From an uncultured Eubacteriales bacterium (GTDB lineage Bacteria > Bacillota > Clostridia > Monoglobales > Monoglobaceae): 36,829 nt of DNA. The stretch is from the NCBI GenBank assembly GCA_900545865.1, contig URAN01000026.1, forward strand, positions 1 through 36,829. The letters run 5' to 3'. The position numbers and the translations under genes were made by a program. Of the stretch, positions 24,028-32,025 are shown in pieces; positions within the stretch are counted from its first letter, which is position 1; the number at the start of each line of letters is the position of its first letter. The notes beneath the pieces were generated by a model. The model was not told where the DNA came from. It saw only the letters and a program-made list of their open reading frames with translations, and made no database searches.

Positions 24028-24063
24028 AACGGACGAAATCGCACATTGACGATTTCGTCCGTT
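24028..24063. terminator. Bidirectional terminator between convergent genes
   Basis: AACGGACGAAATCG (24028-24041) and CGATTTCGTCCGTT (24050-24063) form a perfect 14-bp stem with an 8-base loop. It ends both the DUF6062 gene (+) and the stalk/solenoid gene (-). Confidence 0.9.
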
Positions 24064-24070
24064 ATTTATT

Positions 24071-26383
24071 TTATCGGCTTTCGGCTGAATTTGGGGAATT
24101 GGAGTTATTGGAATTATCGGTTGTTTGAGAACCGATTGCATCGGTCTTTCTTTGACCTCTGCCGCCAAAACCGCCTCCGAAACCTTTTCCGCCGAAATTG
24201 CCGTTGTTGTTTGTCGGCGTGCCGACCGTTGAGATCTGACCGTCCGCTGTGATGTCATATCTTGTATCACCGATTTCGAGTGTATAATTTTTGCCGATTT
24301 CTATGCTCGGCGAGGTGATATAGACTGCCGAGAATTTCTCTTGCGGAGCATAGATGATGATTGTATCGCCGTTGTCATCTTTCAGGCTCACCGTTGTTCC
24401 TGCCGCAAGCTCGGATTCCGCGTATCCGATTATCGAATTTTGAGTTATGCCGAGTGAGTTTGCTTTTGCGCCGCTGACAGCGGCTATAAGCGTTGCGCCA
24501 TCGGCAATCGTTATATTGCCGTCCGCATCAAGTGCGGCGAACGGGCCTGTTACCGTACCGGCCGGATTTGCAAGCTTTATTGTTCCGCCGTTTATCACAA
24601 GATTTCCGTTTACGTCTATCGCGTCATCGCGGCCTGTTACCTCAATATTACCGCCGTTTATTATGACGACATCTTTATTATTTTGTCCGCTGAAACCGTC
24701 CTGCGGAGGCTGTTGTCCGTCCTGCGGAAGTTGTTGTCCGTCCTGCGGAGGTTGCTGACCGTCTTGCGGAGGTTGTTGTCCGTCTTGCGGCGGCTGTTGT
24801 CCGTCTTGCGGCGGTTGTTGTTCGTCCTGCGGAGGTTGCTGACCGTCCTGCGGCTGTCGGCGGTCTTTTTGACCGCGCTCGCCGCCGAATCCGCCTTGCG
24901 GCGGTTGCATTTCCGTACTTGTTCCGGCGTTAAGTCCGTCATCTGTTGAATTAATTTTTATGTTGCCGTTGTTGATTGTCAGCTTGGTTTTGCCCTCAAT
25001 TCCTTCGGTTGATTTCGTGACATCGATTGATGTGTCTGTGCCGTCTATTGTGATTCTTCCGTGTGCGGATATGCCCTTTTTGTATTGCGATGCAAGAGTA
25101 AGATTTGCGCCGTCTGTTTCAATATCCGATGTGCAATGGATTGCGTGGTCGGCGGAATTTACATTTATTTTGCCGCCCGAGAGTTTAATCATCCAATCGG
25201 CCTTTATTCCCTTTGACGAGGTTTCAAACTCAACCGATGAACTTTCGCCAAACGGCGTTTTGGGGCGGTTTTGCTCATCCGACCTCTGTTCGGTCTGCAA
25301 CGTTTCGGTTGGCGTTCCGTTGGTTGTTATATCAATCGTTCCGCCGCTTATGTTTGCAATCGAACTTGAATCGATGCCGTCACCGACAGCGGTTATTTTA
25401 AGATTTCCGTCCGTCATTTCAAAGGTGTCGTTGACGTTTATTCCATCCGCTTTTGCATCAATATTTATTTTGCCGCCCTCGATTTTAAGATTATCCGAGC
25501 ATTTTATTCCATTGTCGGCAGAAGTAATGTTCAAAGTGCCGCCGCCCTTTATCTTTAAATTGTCTTTAGAGCGTATAGCTGCGGTGTCGGCGGCGTTCGA
25601 AACAAGACTGTTGTCCGTTCCATCCTCGGTGTCTATATATAATTTATCTGCGTTTTCGACATATATAACGGGTGCGCCTGACGAGGTTATATTGACTCCG
25701 TTCAGTTTCAGTTTGACCTTATCATCGGTCGAGATAACGATGCCTGCATCCGAATTCTTTCCGCTTAAAGTGTATACGCCGCCTTTTGAAATTGTAAGCG
25801 TATTGTCACTTACGGATGCTCCGTCACCACTGACCGATAAAGTTGACATATCAACCGATACTTTGTTGTCATTCCAACTTTCGTCCTCATCATTATCGGT
25901 TGATATGCTGGCCGTGTATGTTTCATCATTCCAATCAACACTGTATCCCATTGCCTCGCTTATTACTCTGAGCGGTACAAGCGTTCTGTCGGATACGAGC
26001 TGTGCCGCAACGTCCGTTTGAATCGTTTCGGTTTTTGCGCTTCCGTCATCATTGGTTTCGCCTTTGTCGAGGGTAACATCGTTCGAACCTATTTCGAGAG
26101 ATACGGTTTTGGAACTTTTTCTTGCCGAAACGGTTTGGGTTTCATCGTCCCATTTGACAAGTGCGCCGAGGTTTTCGAGAACGCCGCGAATCGGAACCAT
26201 AACACGGCCGTCTATTATCTGCGGCGCGACGTCGAGGTTTAATTCCTCGCCGTCAATCACAATATTCACATCTTTGGCAAGAGCCGTACATCCCGGAAGA
26301 GCCGTGAGCGCAACCGCTGTTGCCGCGACTGAGGACAGTGCTTTGAATATAGTTTGTTTTTTGCTTAATTTTTTGGTTTTCAT
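24071..26383 (-). CDS. Secreted stalk-domain protein with carbohydrate-binding beta-solenoid (Cthe_2159-like)
   Basis: A 770-residue exported protein. A signal peptide (1-37) contains TALPGC, which may be a lipobox. Residues about 38-165 form two copper-amine-oxidase-N-like stalk repeats (DGRVMVPIRGVLENLG and SDRTLVPLRVISEAMGYSV). The rest is a long run of beta-solenoid turns of the type (L/V)(K/N)I(K/N)GG, as in LKIKGGGTLNITS, VIINGGNIEVTGRDDAIDV and LVINGGTIKL, like the Cthe_2159 carbohydrate-binding family. It is interrupted near 510-560 by a PPQDGQQ tandem repeat, and the C-terminus is Gly/Asn-rich. AAAAGGGGAT precedes the ATG. It is the last gene of an operon with DUF4956 and a VTC polymerase. 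Surface location is well supported; the ligand is unknown. Confidence 0.85.
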   Translation of the reverse strand: MKTKKLSKKQTIFKALSSVAATAVALTALPGCTALAKDVNIVIDGEELNLDVAPQIIDGRVMVPIRGVLENLGALVKWDDETQTVSARKSSKTVSLEIGSNDVTLDKGETNDDGSAKTETIQTDVAAQLVSDRTLVPLRVISEAMGYSVDWNDETYTASISTDNDEDESWNDNKVSVDMSTLSVSGDGASVSDNTLTISKGGVYTLSGKNSDAGIVISTDDKVKLKLNGVNITSSGAPVIYVENADKLYIDTEDGTDNSLVSNAADTAAIRSKDNLKIKGGGTLNITSADNGIKCSDNLKIEGGKINIDAKADGINVNDTFEMTDGNLKITAVGDGIDSSSIANISGGTIDITTNGTPTETLQTEQRSDEQNRPKTPFGESSSVEFETSSKGIKADWMIKLSGGKINVNSADHAIHCTSDIETDGANLTLASQYKKGISAHGRITIDGTDTSIDVTKSTEGIEGKTKLTINNGNIKINSTDDGLNAGTSTEMQPPQGGFGGERGQKDRRQPQDGQQPPQDEQQPPQDGQQPPQDGQQPPQDGQQPPQDGQQLPQDGQQPPQDGFSGQNNKDVVIINGGNIEVTGRDDAIDVNGNLVINGGTIKLANPAGTVTGPFAALDADGNITIADGATLIAAVSGAKANSLGITQNSIIGYAESELAAGTTVSLKDDNGDTIIIYAPQEKFSAVYITSPSIEIGKNYTLEIGDTRYDITADGQISTVGTPTNNNGNFGGKGFGGGFGGRGQRKTDAIGSQTTDNSNNSNSPNSAESR
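24699..24860 (-). repeat. 21-bp tandem repeat encoding PPQDGQQ
   Basis: Seven full 21-bp units and one partial unit lie in phase within the stalk/solenoid gene. Each encodes PPQDGQQ or a variant (PPQDEQQ, LPQDGQQ). Units differ by synonymous changes, so the array is not brand new, but its length may vary between strains. Confidence 0.9.
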
Positions 26384-26422
26384 AATCTATAATCCCCTTT
26401 TTAAAATAAATTCGGTTTTGGT

Positions 26423-27109
26423 TTATGCCGCTTGCTGTTCTGCGGCGGCAAGCATAATGGTGAGGTTTCCGTTTTTTACTCTAAGCTCATCGATAAAGCT
26501 TTGTTCGTCAATATCGGCCTTCATTGTCACGCCGTATTCGACAAGATACAGAGACCCCAAATCAGTTGTTTTTATCTTTCTCAATTTATGTTCGGCAGTG
26601 TATTTTTCAAGAATCGCATCAAATGCGTCTTTATAATTCAGGTCCTCGGGAATCGTTATTTTGAGTATGCGAAAGTCACCTTTTGCCTTAAACAGGTCGG
26701 TTTTTGCAATCAGTATAATCGCCAAACAAAGCAGAACCGCAAATAATATCGCATATTCGAAAAGCCCGACTCCGCAGGCAAGCCCTGCCGCTATGTCAAA
26801 AAAGATAAAGCCGATGTCCTTGGGGTCGCCGGGGGCGCTTCTGAATCGGATGATAGATAATGTTCCGGCAAGGCTGAATGCCCTTGCGACATCGCTCCCC
26901 ACAAACACAATTATTACCGAAAGAATAACCGGCAGCATACAAAGTGTAACGGCGAGACTCTGCTGATACGCCGCGCCGTTTTGGGTTTTGCGATAGGTAA
27001 AAGCGATTGCGGCGCCCAGAATGAGTGAAATCAGCATTGTCAGCACCGCCGAGCCGACGGTTATGTCGGATGACACGTTTGCTAAAATATCGTTGAATAG
27101 GTTATTCAT
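26423..27109 (-). CDS. DUF4956 membrane protein
   Basis: A 228-residue protein with about four helices in the first 135 residues (including LISLILGAAIAFTYRKTQNG and FRSAPGDPKDIGFIFFDIAA) and a cytoplasmic C-terminal domain. The SIIRFRSAPGDPKDIGF segment is the hallmark of DUF4956, a family of unknown function often beside VTC-type genes. AAGGAG precedes the ATG. It sits 40 bases after the VTC gene and 39 bases before the stalk/solenoid gene. It may be a membrane channel or partner for the polymer made by the VTC protein, but this is inference. Confidence 0.88.
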   Translation of the reverse strand: MNNLFNDILANVSSDITVGSAVLTMLISLILGAAIAFTYRKTQNGAAYQQSLAVTLCMLPVILSVIIVFVGSDVARAFSLAGTLSIIRFRSAPGDPKDIGFIFFDIAAGLACGVGLFEYAILFAVLLCLAIILIAKTDLFKAKGDFRILKITIPEDLNYKDAFDAILEKYTAEHKLRKIKTTDLGSLYLVEYGVTMKADIDEQSFIDELRVKNGNLTIMLAAAEQQAA

Positions 27110-27149
27110 AGAAAATTCTCCTTATCCTTTTAATAAATTTTGATTCGGT

Positions 27150-27887
27150 CTATACAGCAAGGCTCGGACGTGCGTCCGAAATGCCGAGAGAATGCTTATA
27201 TTCCGTTCCGTATTTCGAAAAACTCGTTCGTCTTATACCGAGTTCGGTCAGTATCGAGGTGAGCCACAGGGGCTTTGCTTTCGATGTCTTTATTTCCATA
27301 AGATACTGTCCGCAATCGATAAGGCTGTCGCCGAAATCGCCGTATTCGAGAGCCACCGCGCTTCGGCGTGAACGAATGTTCGTGTCAAACGAAATTCTCA
27401 AATCGGGATTGTTTTTTTCGAAATATGCAATTCGGTCATACGCCAGATACAGTTTCGGTTCAACTTTATACCGCGTTAAAAAGTCCTCTAACTCACGAAC
27501 CACCTGTTTGTTCATATACTCGCCGATGTTCGGCATTTCGCCGATTTTGATGAACTCATACGCCTCGCCGAGTTTCATTGCCGTTCTGCGCTTGTTCACG
27601 ATACCAAAGGCCTTTTTCTTTATTTCGAAATAAACAGTGTCGGTTATCTTGGGAACGCCGTAAGCCCTGAGTCTGAGCTTTTCTTTGTACATCGGCTTGC
27701 CGAGACTGTTTCGGATAAGATAATCGTCCGCTGTATCATAATATATGTTTGCAATGGTGTACGGCTTGCCGCCGATATTGTACGGGTCGGAGTCCATATG
27801 TTGTTCGACCGTTTTTCTGATTGCTCCAAACTCAGCCGTATTTAAAAGGTACTTGTGTTCGCATCTGTTAAAAACCTCGATAGCCAT
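27150..27887 (-). CDS. VTC-domain polyphosphate polymerase
   Basis: A 245-residue protein of the triphosphate tunnel metalloenzyme fold. The tunnel residues appear in order: RCEHKYLL, IYYDT, KEKLRLRAYG, VYFEIKKK, NKRRT, LAYDRIAYF, ISFDTNIRSRR, YLMEIKTSKAKPLWL and SKYGTEYKHSL. This is the catalytic domain of yeast Vtc4, which makes polyphosphate from ATP; bacterial stand-alone forms are annotated the same way. AAGGAGAT lies nine bases before the ATG. As first gene of the operon it is followed by DUF4956 and the surface solenoid protein. Family is firm; polyphosphate as product is inferred. Confidence 0.9.
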   Translation of the reverse strand: MAIEVFNRCEHKYLLNTAEFGAIRKTVEQHMDSDPYNIGGKPYTIANIYYDTADDYLIRNSLGKPMYKEKLRLRAYGVPKITDTVYFEIKKKAFGIVNKRRTAMKLGEAYEFIKIGEMPNIGEYMNKQVVRELEDFLTRYKVEPKLYLAYDRIAYFEKNNPDLRISFDTNIRSRRSAVALEYGDFGDSLIDCGQYLMEIKTSKAKPLWLTSILTELGIRRTSFSKYGTEYKHSLGISDARPSLAV

Positions 27888-27922
27888 AAGAGTTCATCTC
27901 CTTGAATTGATTTGTTGGATTC

Positions 27923-27928
27923 ATTATA
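27923..27928 (-). promoter_or_regulatory. Possible -10 box of the VTC operon
   Basis: TATAAT on the minus strand at 27923-27928, about 36 bases before the VTC start codon. No good -35 box lies 17 bp upstream, so this is only a partial promoter match. Confidence 0.4.
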
Positions 27929-27978
27929 CCGTCCGTTTATTAAAATAAGATTAGCGCCGCATTAAAGTTTGATTAGAA

Positions 27979-28018
27979 TATAACGTTGCCGCAGATATCC
28001 CCTGCCTCATAGGCGGCG
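27979..28018. repeat. 40-bp dispersed repeat, degenerate copy
   Basis: This segment begins TATAACGTTGCCGCAGAT and ends CATAGGCGGCG. It matches 36724-36763 at 37 of 40 positions in the same orientation. Sequence on both sides then diverges. The inner hairpin that is perfect in the right-hand copy is partly broken here, so this is probably a remnant of a mobile-element end. Confidence 0.75.
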
Positions 28019-28160
28019 ATAATCGGTCAAGGGTTTTCCGCAATATGATAGATCGTTATATTTAGTACGATACTTCGTTATACTCTCTTTATATTAATGT
28101 AAGCTTTCGAAAGAATCGCTTGTGTAAAATGCCGAAAATGCGTCAATAATAAAAAAATGC

Positions 28161-28189
28161 TTGATAAACGTAAAAGAATGTGATATAAT
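28161..28189 (+). promoter_or_regulatory. Promoter of rpsB-tsf
   Basis: TTGATA at 28161-28166, 17 bp, TATAAT at 28184-28189 with TGA before it (extended -10). The start near 28196 gives a leader of about 147 nt. Confidence 0.85.
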
Positions 28190-28250
28190 ATTATGGCGTT
28201 TGGATTGGAATAGATTTTATTTAATCCGAACATTAAAATTAAAATACGCA

Positions 28251-28319
28251 CGCACGGGGATTATACAAGCGGTGCCGCAAACCCATGACGGTACTTGTGT
28301 GAGACGAGCCGTGCGGAGG
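28251..28319 (+). promoter_or_regulatory. Structured rpsB leader, candidate autoregulatory RNA
   Basis: CGCACGG (28251-28257) pairs with CCGTGCG (28309-28315) to close a domain. Inside, ACAAG (28265-28269) with CTTGT (28294-28298) and GTGCCG (28272-28277) with CGGTAC (28289-28294) make a second hairpin with a CAAACCCATGA-type loop. The 3' strand of the outer stem runs into a GGAGG at 28315-28319, just before the true ribosome binding site (28330-28334). This could be a ribosomal protein S2 binding site, but I do not recognise a named leader family. Confidence 0.5.
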
Positions 28320-28342
28320 TAAAAACTTTGGAGGTGTAAATC

Positions 28343-29095
28343 ATGGGAGTAATTCAAATGAAACAGCTTTTGGAAGCAGGCGTTCACTTCGGACATCAGA
28401 CACGTCGTTGGAACCCTAAAATGGCGGAGTATATTTTTACCGAGAGAAACGGTATCTATATCATCGACCTGCAAAAGACTGTAAAAAAGATTGAAGAGGC
28501 GTATTATTTTGTACGTGACATCATCGCCGACGGTGGAAGCATCTTGTTCGTAGGAACAAAGAAACAGGCTCAGGACGCTATCCGTGAAGAGGCAGAGAGA
28601 ACAGGAATGTTCTATGTAAACGCACGTTGGCTCGGCGGTATGCTTACCAACTTTAAGACAATCAGAAGAAGAGTAGAGCGTCTTTATCAGCTCGAAAAAA
28701 TGGCAGAGGACGGCACAATGGAGCTTCTTCCCAAAAAGGAAGTTATCAAGCTTAACCTCGAACACGAAAAGCTCGAAAAGTTTCTCGGCGGTATCAAAGA
28801 GATGAAAGAACTTCCGTCGGCAATGTTCGTTGTTGACCCGAGAAAAGAAAAGAACGCTATCGCAGAGGCTCATAAGCTCGGTATTCCGGTTATCGCAATC
28901 GTAGATACCAACTGTGACCCCGAAGAGGCTGATTACCCCATTCCCGGAAACGATGACGCTATCCGTGCGGTAAAACTTATCGCCGCAACAATAGGTAATG
29001 CGGTTATCGAGGGACGTCAGGGTGAACAGAACGCAGCAGAGAGCGAACAAGACGCAGCTGCGGCTGACGTTAGCCTTGATATGCTCGACGAGTAA
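28343..29095 (+). CDS. rpsB: 30S ribosomal protein S2
   Basis: A 250-residue S2 protein. It begins MGVIQMKQLLEAGVHFGHQT with the family signature, followed by NPKMAEYIFTERNGI, RWLGGMLTNFKTIRRR and PVIAIVDTNCDPEEADYPIPGNDDA. The acidic, alanine-rich tail (EQNAAESEQDAAAADV) is typical. GGAGGTG precedes the ATG. Tsf follows after 39 bases, the usual rpsB-tsf operon. Confidence 0.99.
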   Translation: MGVIQMKQLLEAGVHFGHQTRRWNPKMAEYIFTERNGIYIIDLQKTVKKIEEAYYFVRDIIADGGSILFVGTKKQAQDAIREEAERTGMFYVNARWLGGMLTNFKTIRRRVERLYQLEKMAEDGTMELLPKKEVIKLNLEHEKLEKFLGGIKEMKELPSAMFVVDPRKEKNAIAEAHKLGIPVIAIVDTNCDPEEADYPIPGNDDAIRAVKLIAATIGNAVIEGRQGEQNAAESEQDAAAADVSLDMLDE

Positions 29096-29134
29096 TATTA
29101 ATATTTCAAAAGAATAATGAAAGGATGATATAAA

Positions 29135-30049
29135 ATGGCATCATTTACAGCACAAGATGTTAAAAAGCTTAGAGAAATGACAAACTGCGGTATGATGGAC
29201 TGTAAAAAGGCTCTTACCGAAACAGACGGCGATATGGATAAAGCTATTGAGTTTTTGAGAGAAAAAGGTCTTGCAACCGCTGCTAAAAAAGCGGGCAGAA
29301 TTGCCGCAGAAGGTATAGTAAAAGCATATATGAACGGCAATGTAGGCGTTTTGGTTGAGGTAAACTCGGAAACAGATTTTGTTGCAAAGAACCAAGAGTT
29401 CCAGGATTTCGTATCCGATGTGGCAAAGACGGTTGCCGATACAAACCCCGCAGATGTTGACGCGCTTAAAGCTGAGCCTTGCAACGGCAGCACAATCGGC
29501 GATATGCTCACCGAAAAGATTGCAAAAATCGGCGAGAATATGAATATCAGACGTTTTGCAAGAATCGAAACAGACGGTACTCTTGCGGATTATATCCACG
29601 CAGCAGGCAAAATCGGTGTTTTGGTTGAGGCAGAGGCACCCGATTGTGACGAAGTAAAAGAGTGCTTGCGCAACGTTTCGATGCAGATTGCCGCGCTCAA
29701 CCCGAAATATTTGTCAAGTGCGGATGTTCCCGAGGATTATAAAGAGCACGAGAAAGAAATTCTTATCGCACAGCTCAAAAATGACCCCAAGAACGCAAGC
29801 AAGCCCGACAACATCATCGAAAAGATGATTACCGGACGTTTGGCAAAAGAATTGAAAGAAATCTGCTTGCTTGAACAGGAATACGTTAAGGCAACAGATA
29901 AAGAAACCGTTGCAAAATACGTTGAATCCGTTTCAAAGCAGATAGGTTCAGAAATAAAGATTCGTCAGTTCGTTCGTTTTGAAACAGGCGAAGGTCTTGA
30001 AAAGAAAGAAGAAAACTTTGCTGACGAAGTTGCAAGTATGATTAAATAA
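29135..30049 (+). CDS. tsf: Translation elongation factor Ts
   Basis: A 304-residue EF-Ts. The N-terminal UBA-like domain (VKKLREMTNCGMMDCKKAL) and the EF-Tu-contact motif with NSETDFVAKN are clear, and the two dimerisation subdomains follow. It exchanges GDP for GTP on EF-Tu. AAGGATGATAT-type site precedes the ATG. It shares the rpsB promoter and ends in a strong terminator. Confidence 0.99.
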   Translation: MASFTAQDVKKLREMTNCGMMDCKKALTETDGDMDKAIEFLREKGLATAAKKAGRIAAEGIVKAYMNGNVGVLVEVNSETDFVAKNQEFQDFVSDVAKTVADTNPADVDALKAEPCNGSTIGDMLTEKIAKIGENMNIRRFARIETDGTLADYIHAAGKIGVLVEAEAPDCDEVKECLRNVSMQIAALNPKYLSSADVPEDYKEHEKEILIAQLKNDPKNASKPDNIIEKMITGRLAKELKEICLLEQEYVKATDKETVAKYVESVSKQIGSEIKIRQFVRFETGEGLEKKEENFADEVASMIK

Positions 30050-30096
30050 GAGCGCAAAGCTCTATAATAAATGGGCGAAGATATTCGTCCAACCCA

Positions 30097-30138
30097 AAAG
30101 CCCGGAGAGTATTAACGCTCTCCGGGCTTTGTTTTTTT
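30097..30138 (+). terminator. Terminator of rpsB-tsf
   Basis: AAAGCCCGGAGAG (30097-30109) and CTCTCCGGGCTTT (30118-30130) form a perfect 13-bp stem followed by GTTTTTTT. Confidence 0.95.
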
Positions 30139-30150
30139 GCGTTTTTAAGT

Positions 30151-31479
30151 TTATTCACTATACACATATCCGTAAGAATAAAAATCCTGCGAAAAAATCT
30201 TTTTTGTATGGGTATTGTCATCTATGCCATAGGTAACTTTTTTTAAAATTCTGCCTTCAGAGTCATAAGTGTAGAAACTCTCGATATGTCCGTTAATTAT
30301 ATGCCCGCCATAACTATTATTTGGGCCCGAGGATTCGCTTCTTGTAAGCAAATTGTTAGAATATTCATTTTTTGTCCACATATATAGACTTCCGTCATTA
30401 TTGTAAAAAACATATTCAGTCAGATAGCCATCTTTATTGTACAAGGAAGTGGATTTTGGGCTTTTAGTATAATGTCGCCCCGGTGTACCGGTTTCTATTT
30501 TAGGTCCGTTTATGTCAAAATCGCTTCCGTTGCGTTTATTGCTTGGATTACCTTCTTCTGTCATATGGGAAAAAGAACCGTCCTTATTATAATGGTATAT
30601 CCATTTTTGGGGTTTGTCCATATAAGATTTGATTTCCTCTTTTGTCGTTATTTTATATACGAATTTATCCAAAAATTTTTTTGTATCCTTATAATCTCCC
30701 AGTGATTTCAATGATTGATAAGCGGTTGCGGTATTGCCGGCTGAAATATCATTTAGCGCTTTTTGATACAATGTTTCTGTTATTTGTGTTTCACTGTCTT
30801 TGTAATCCCCTAATTTTTTGTAAATGTCTAAAGCGCTTTCATAATCTTTAGAAGTCCTGTATAGAGCCGCTTGCTTGTAATTACATTCATTGAGCATGGA
30901 TTCACTGGATTTATAATCGCCTAAGCTGTTAAAAATTTTATACGCATCGATATATTCTCCTGTGTCAAATAAATCAAATGCGTATGAATAATCAGCATCT
31001 TTTAAAATATCTTTACTATCCAGATAATTACCTAAATCTTTTAAAATTTTGATTGCATCTTTAAAATCTTTATTCTTTATGAGAAATTTTGCTTTTAGAT
31101 AAGTAGTATTTCTGATTTTATCTTTACAATCTTCATAATTACCCAATTCGGTATATATAGTAATAGCTTTATCAAAATTGTTGTCATCAACGAGTGTATC
31201 TGCCATAAGATATTTTGCTTTTAATAGCTTATTAGGACTATCCTTATAGTCTTTAAGTTCAGTATACAGTTTTATTGCACCATTGTAGTTATTTTGACCT
31301 AAAAAAGCTTCAGCTTTGTTATATTTAACATTAATTCCAATAAAGTAACTTAAAATCGAGATAATAACAACCAAAAAAGATGCGCATAAAATCGAAATCG
31401 GTTTATGTTTTTTTAAAAAACAGTAAGGTTTGTTTAATTTCTTTAATATAAAGTTTTTTAGTTTGTCTGTGTTTTTCAA
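30151..31479 (-). CDS. Membrane-anchored TPR-like repeat protein with YD-like C-terminus
   Basis: A 442-residue protein. A basic N-terminus and one helix (about 29-50, SILCASFLVVIISILSYFIG) anchor it. About seven repeats of roughly 35 residues follow (about 53-285), each with the pattern AI.(I/L)Y.(E/K)LG(N/D)Y.DS, a TPR-like array. The last 150 residues have short beta-hairpin units (HYNKDGSFSHM, LYNKDGYLTEYVFYNNDGS, YDSEGRILKKVTYG) that resemble YD/RHS-type repeats. The DNA is clearly richer in A and T than its neighbours, with AAA, TTA and ATA common, which suggests recent transfer. It is divergent from a small HTH regulator gene. The function was not recognised. Confidence 0.75.
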   Translation of the reverse strand: MKNTDKLKNFILKKLNKPYCFLKKHKPISILCASFLVVIISILSYFIGINVKYNKAEAFLGQNNYNGAIKLYTELKDYKDSPNKLLKAKYLMADTLVDDNNFDKAITIYTELGNYEDCKDKIRNTTYLKAKFLIKNKDFKDAIKILKDLGNYLDSKDILKDADYSYAFDLFDTGEYIDAYKIFNSLGDYKSSESMLNECNYKQAALYRTSKDYESALDIYKKLGDYKDSETQITETLYQKALNDISAGNTATAYQSLKSLGDYKDTKKFLDKFVYKITTKEEIKSYMDKPQKWIYHYNKDGSFSHMTEEGNPSNKRNGSDFDINGPKIETGTPGRHYTKSPKSTSLYNKDGYLTEYVFYNNDGSLYMWTKNEYSNNLLTRSESSGPNNSYGGHIINGHIESFYTYDSEGRILKKVTYGIDDNTHTKKIFSQDFYSYGYVYSE

Positions 31480-31513
31480 TGTAAAAACCTCCTAATAATT
31501 CATTTATAAATAA

Positions 31514-31542
31514 ATCATAACACATTTTGTTTACTTTGTCAA
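31514..31542 (-). promoter_or_regulatory. Promoter of the TPR-like gene
   Basis: On the minus strand, TTGACA (31537-31542), 17 bp, TATGAT (31514-31519). This is a perfect -35 and a near-consensus -10. Confidence 0.8.
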
Positions 31543-31549
31543 TGCTATA

Positions 31550-31567
31550 AGCTAAATTAAAATAGCT
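31550..31567. promoter_or_regulatory. Short inverted repeat, possible operator
   Basis: AGCTA (31550-31554) and TAGCT (31563-31567) are separated by 8 bp, just upstream of the TPR gene's -35 box and before the divergent HTH gene. It could be the binding site of that regulator. The arms are short, so this is weak. Confidence 0.3.
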
Positions 31568-31627
31568 AATAGAATATTATTTCGCAATCAAAAATATATT
31601 ATACTTTAAGTATTGAGGAGTGAACCT

Positions 31628-31963
31628 ATGAATTACAAAATTATGGGCATAAATATTGCAAAAAAGAGAGTTGAAAATCATTTAACGCAAGAACAACTTG
31701 CTGAAATTATAAATGTATCCACTGTTTTTATAAGTCAAATTGAAACAGCGGTCAGAAAACCGAGCTTAGAAACTGTGTATAAGCTTTCGTCTGCGCTTAA
31801 TACAACGATTGATAACCTTATTGGCAATGAAAGTCATCAATCTCAAATCGAAGAAATAATAAGTCTTTTAGAAAATAAGAATAAAGATGAAATTTCATTT
31901 GTAACGAATATTGTGCGCGAGATTTGTTTAAATACCAATAACGGTAAAATTACAATAAAATAA
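31628..31963 (+). CDS. Xre-type helix-turn-helix regulator
   Basis: A 111-residue protein with an N-terminal Cro/C1 HTH (about 8-65; GINIAKKRVENHLTQEQLAE, then FISQIETAVRKPSLETVYKL) and a C-terminal helical tail rich in Glu, Asn and Lys. The ATG at 31628 has GAGGAG ten bases upstream; a TTG at 31613 is too close to that site. It is divergent from the TPR-like membrane gene and shares its AT-rich composition, so it probably regulates that gene and arrived with it. No toxin or phage gene is adjacent. Confidence 0.85.
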   Translation: MNYKIMGINIAKKRVENHLTQEQLAEIINVSTVFISQIETAVRKPSLETVYKLSSALNTTIDNLIGNESHQSQIEEIISLLENKNKDEISFVTNIVREICLNTNNGKITIK

Positions 31964-31971
31964 TTTTGCAT

Positions 31972-32004
31972 TAAAAATCCGCCGCAGGCTTTCGTCTGCG
32001 GCGG
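31972..32004 (-). terminator. Terminator of the stalk-domain gene
   Basis: CCGCCGCAG (31979-31987) and CTGCGGCGG (31996-32004) form a perfect 9-bp stem. Read on the minus strand it is followed by ATTTTTAA, so it ends the gene at 32026-32976. Confidence 0.8.
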
Positions 32005-32025
32005 TGGGGTGCAAATATATAAAAA

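Noticed and set aside
24699..24860. Tandem repeat considered as a CRISPR array
   Set aside because: Units are contiguous 21-bp in-frame codon repeats without spacers, inside a coding region, and no cas genes are present.
24960..26021. Long plus-strand open frame (353 codons)
   Set aside because: It lies wholly antisense to the stalk/solenoid gene, which has a signal peptide, domains and a ribosome binding site. Its sequence is a shadow of the repetitive beta-solenoid codons.
28217..29050. Long minus-strand open frame (277 codons)
   Set aside because: It is antisense to rpsB, one of the most certain genes here, and its protein is Cys/Phe/Leu-rich with no recognisable domain.
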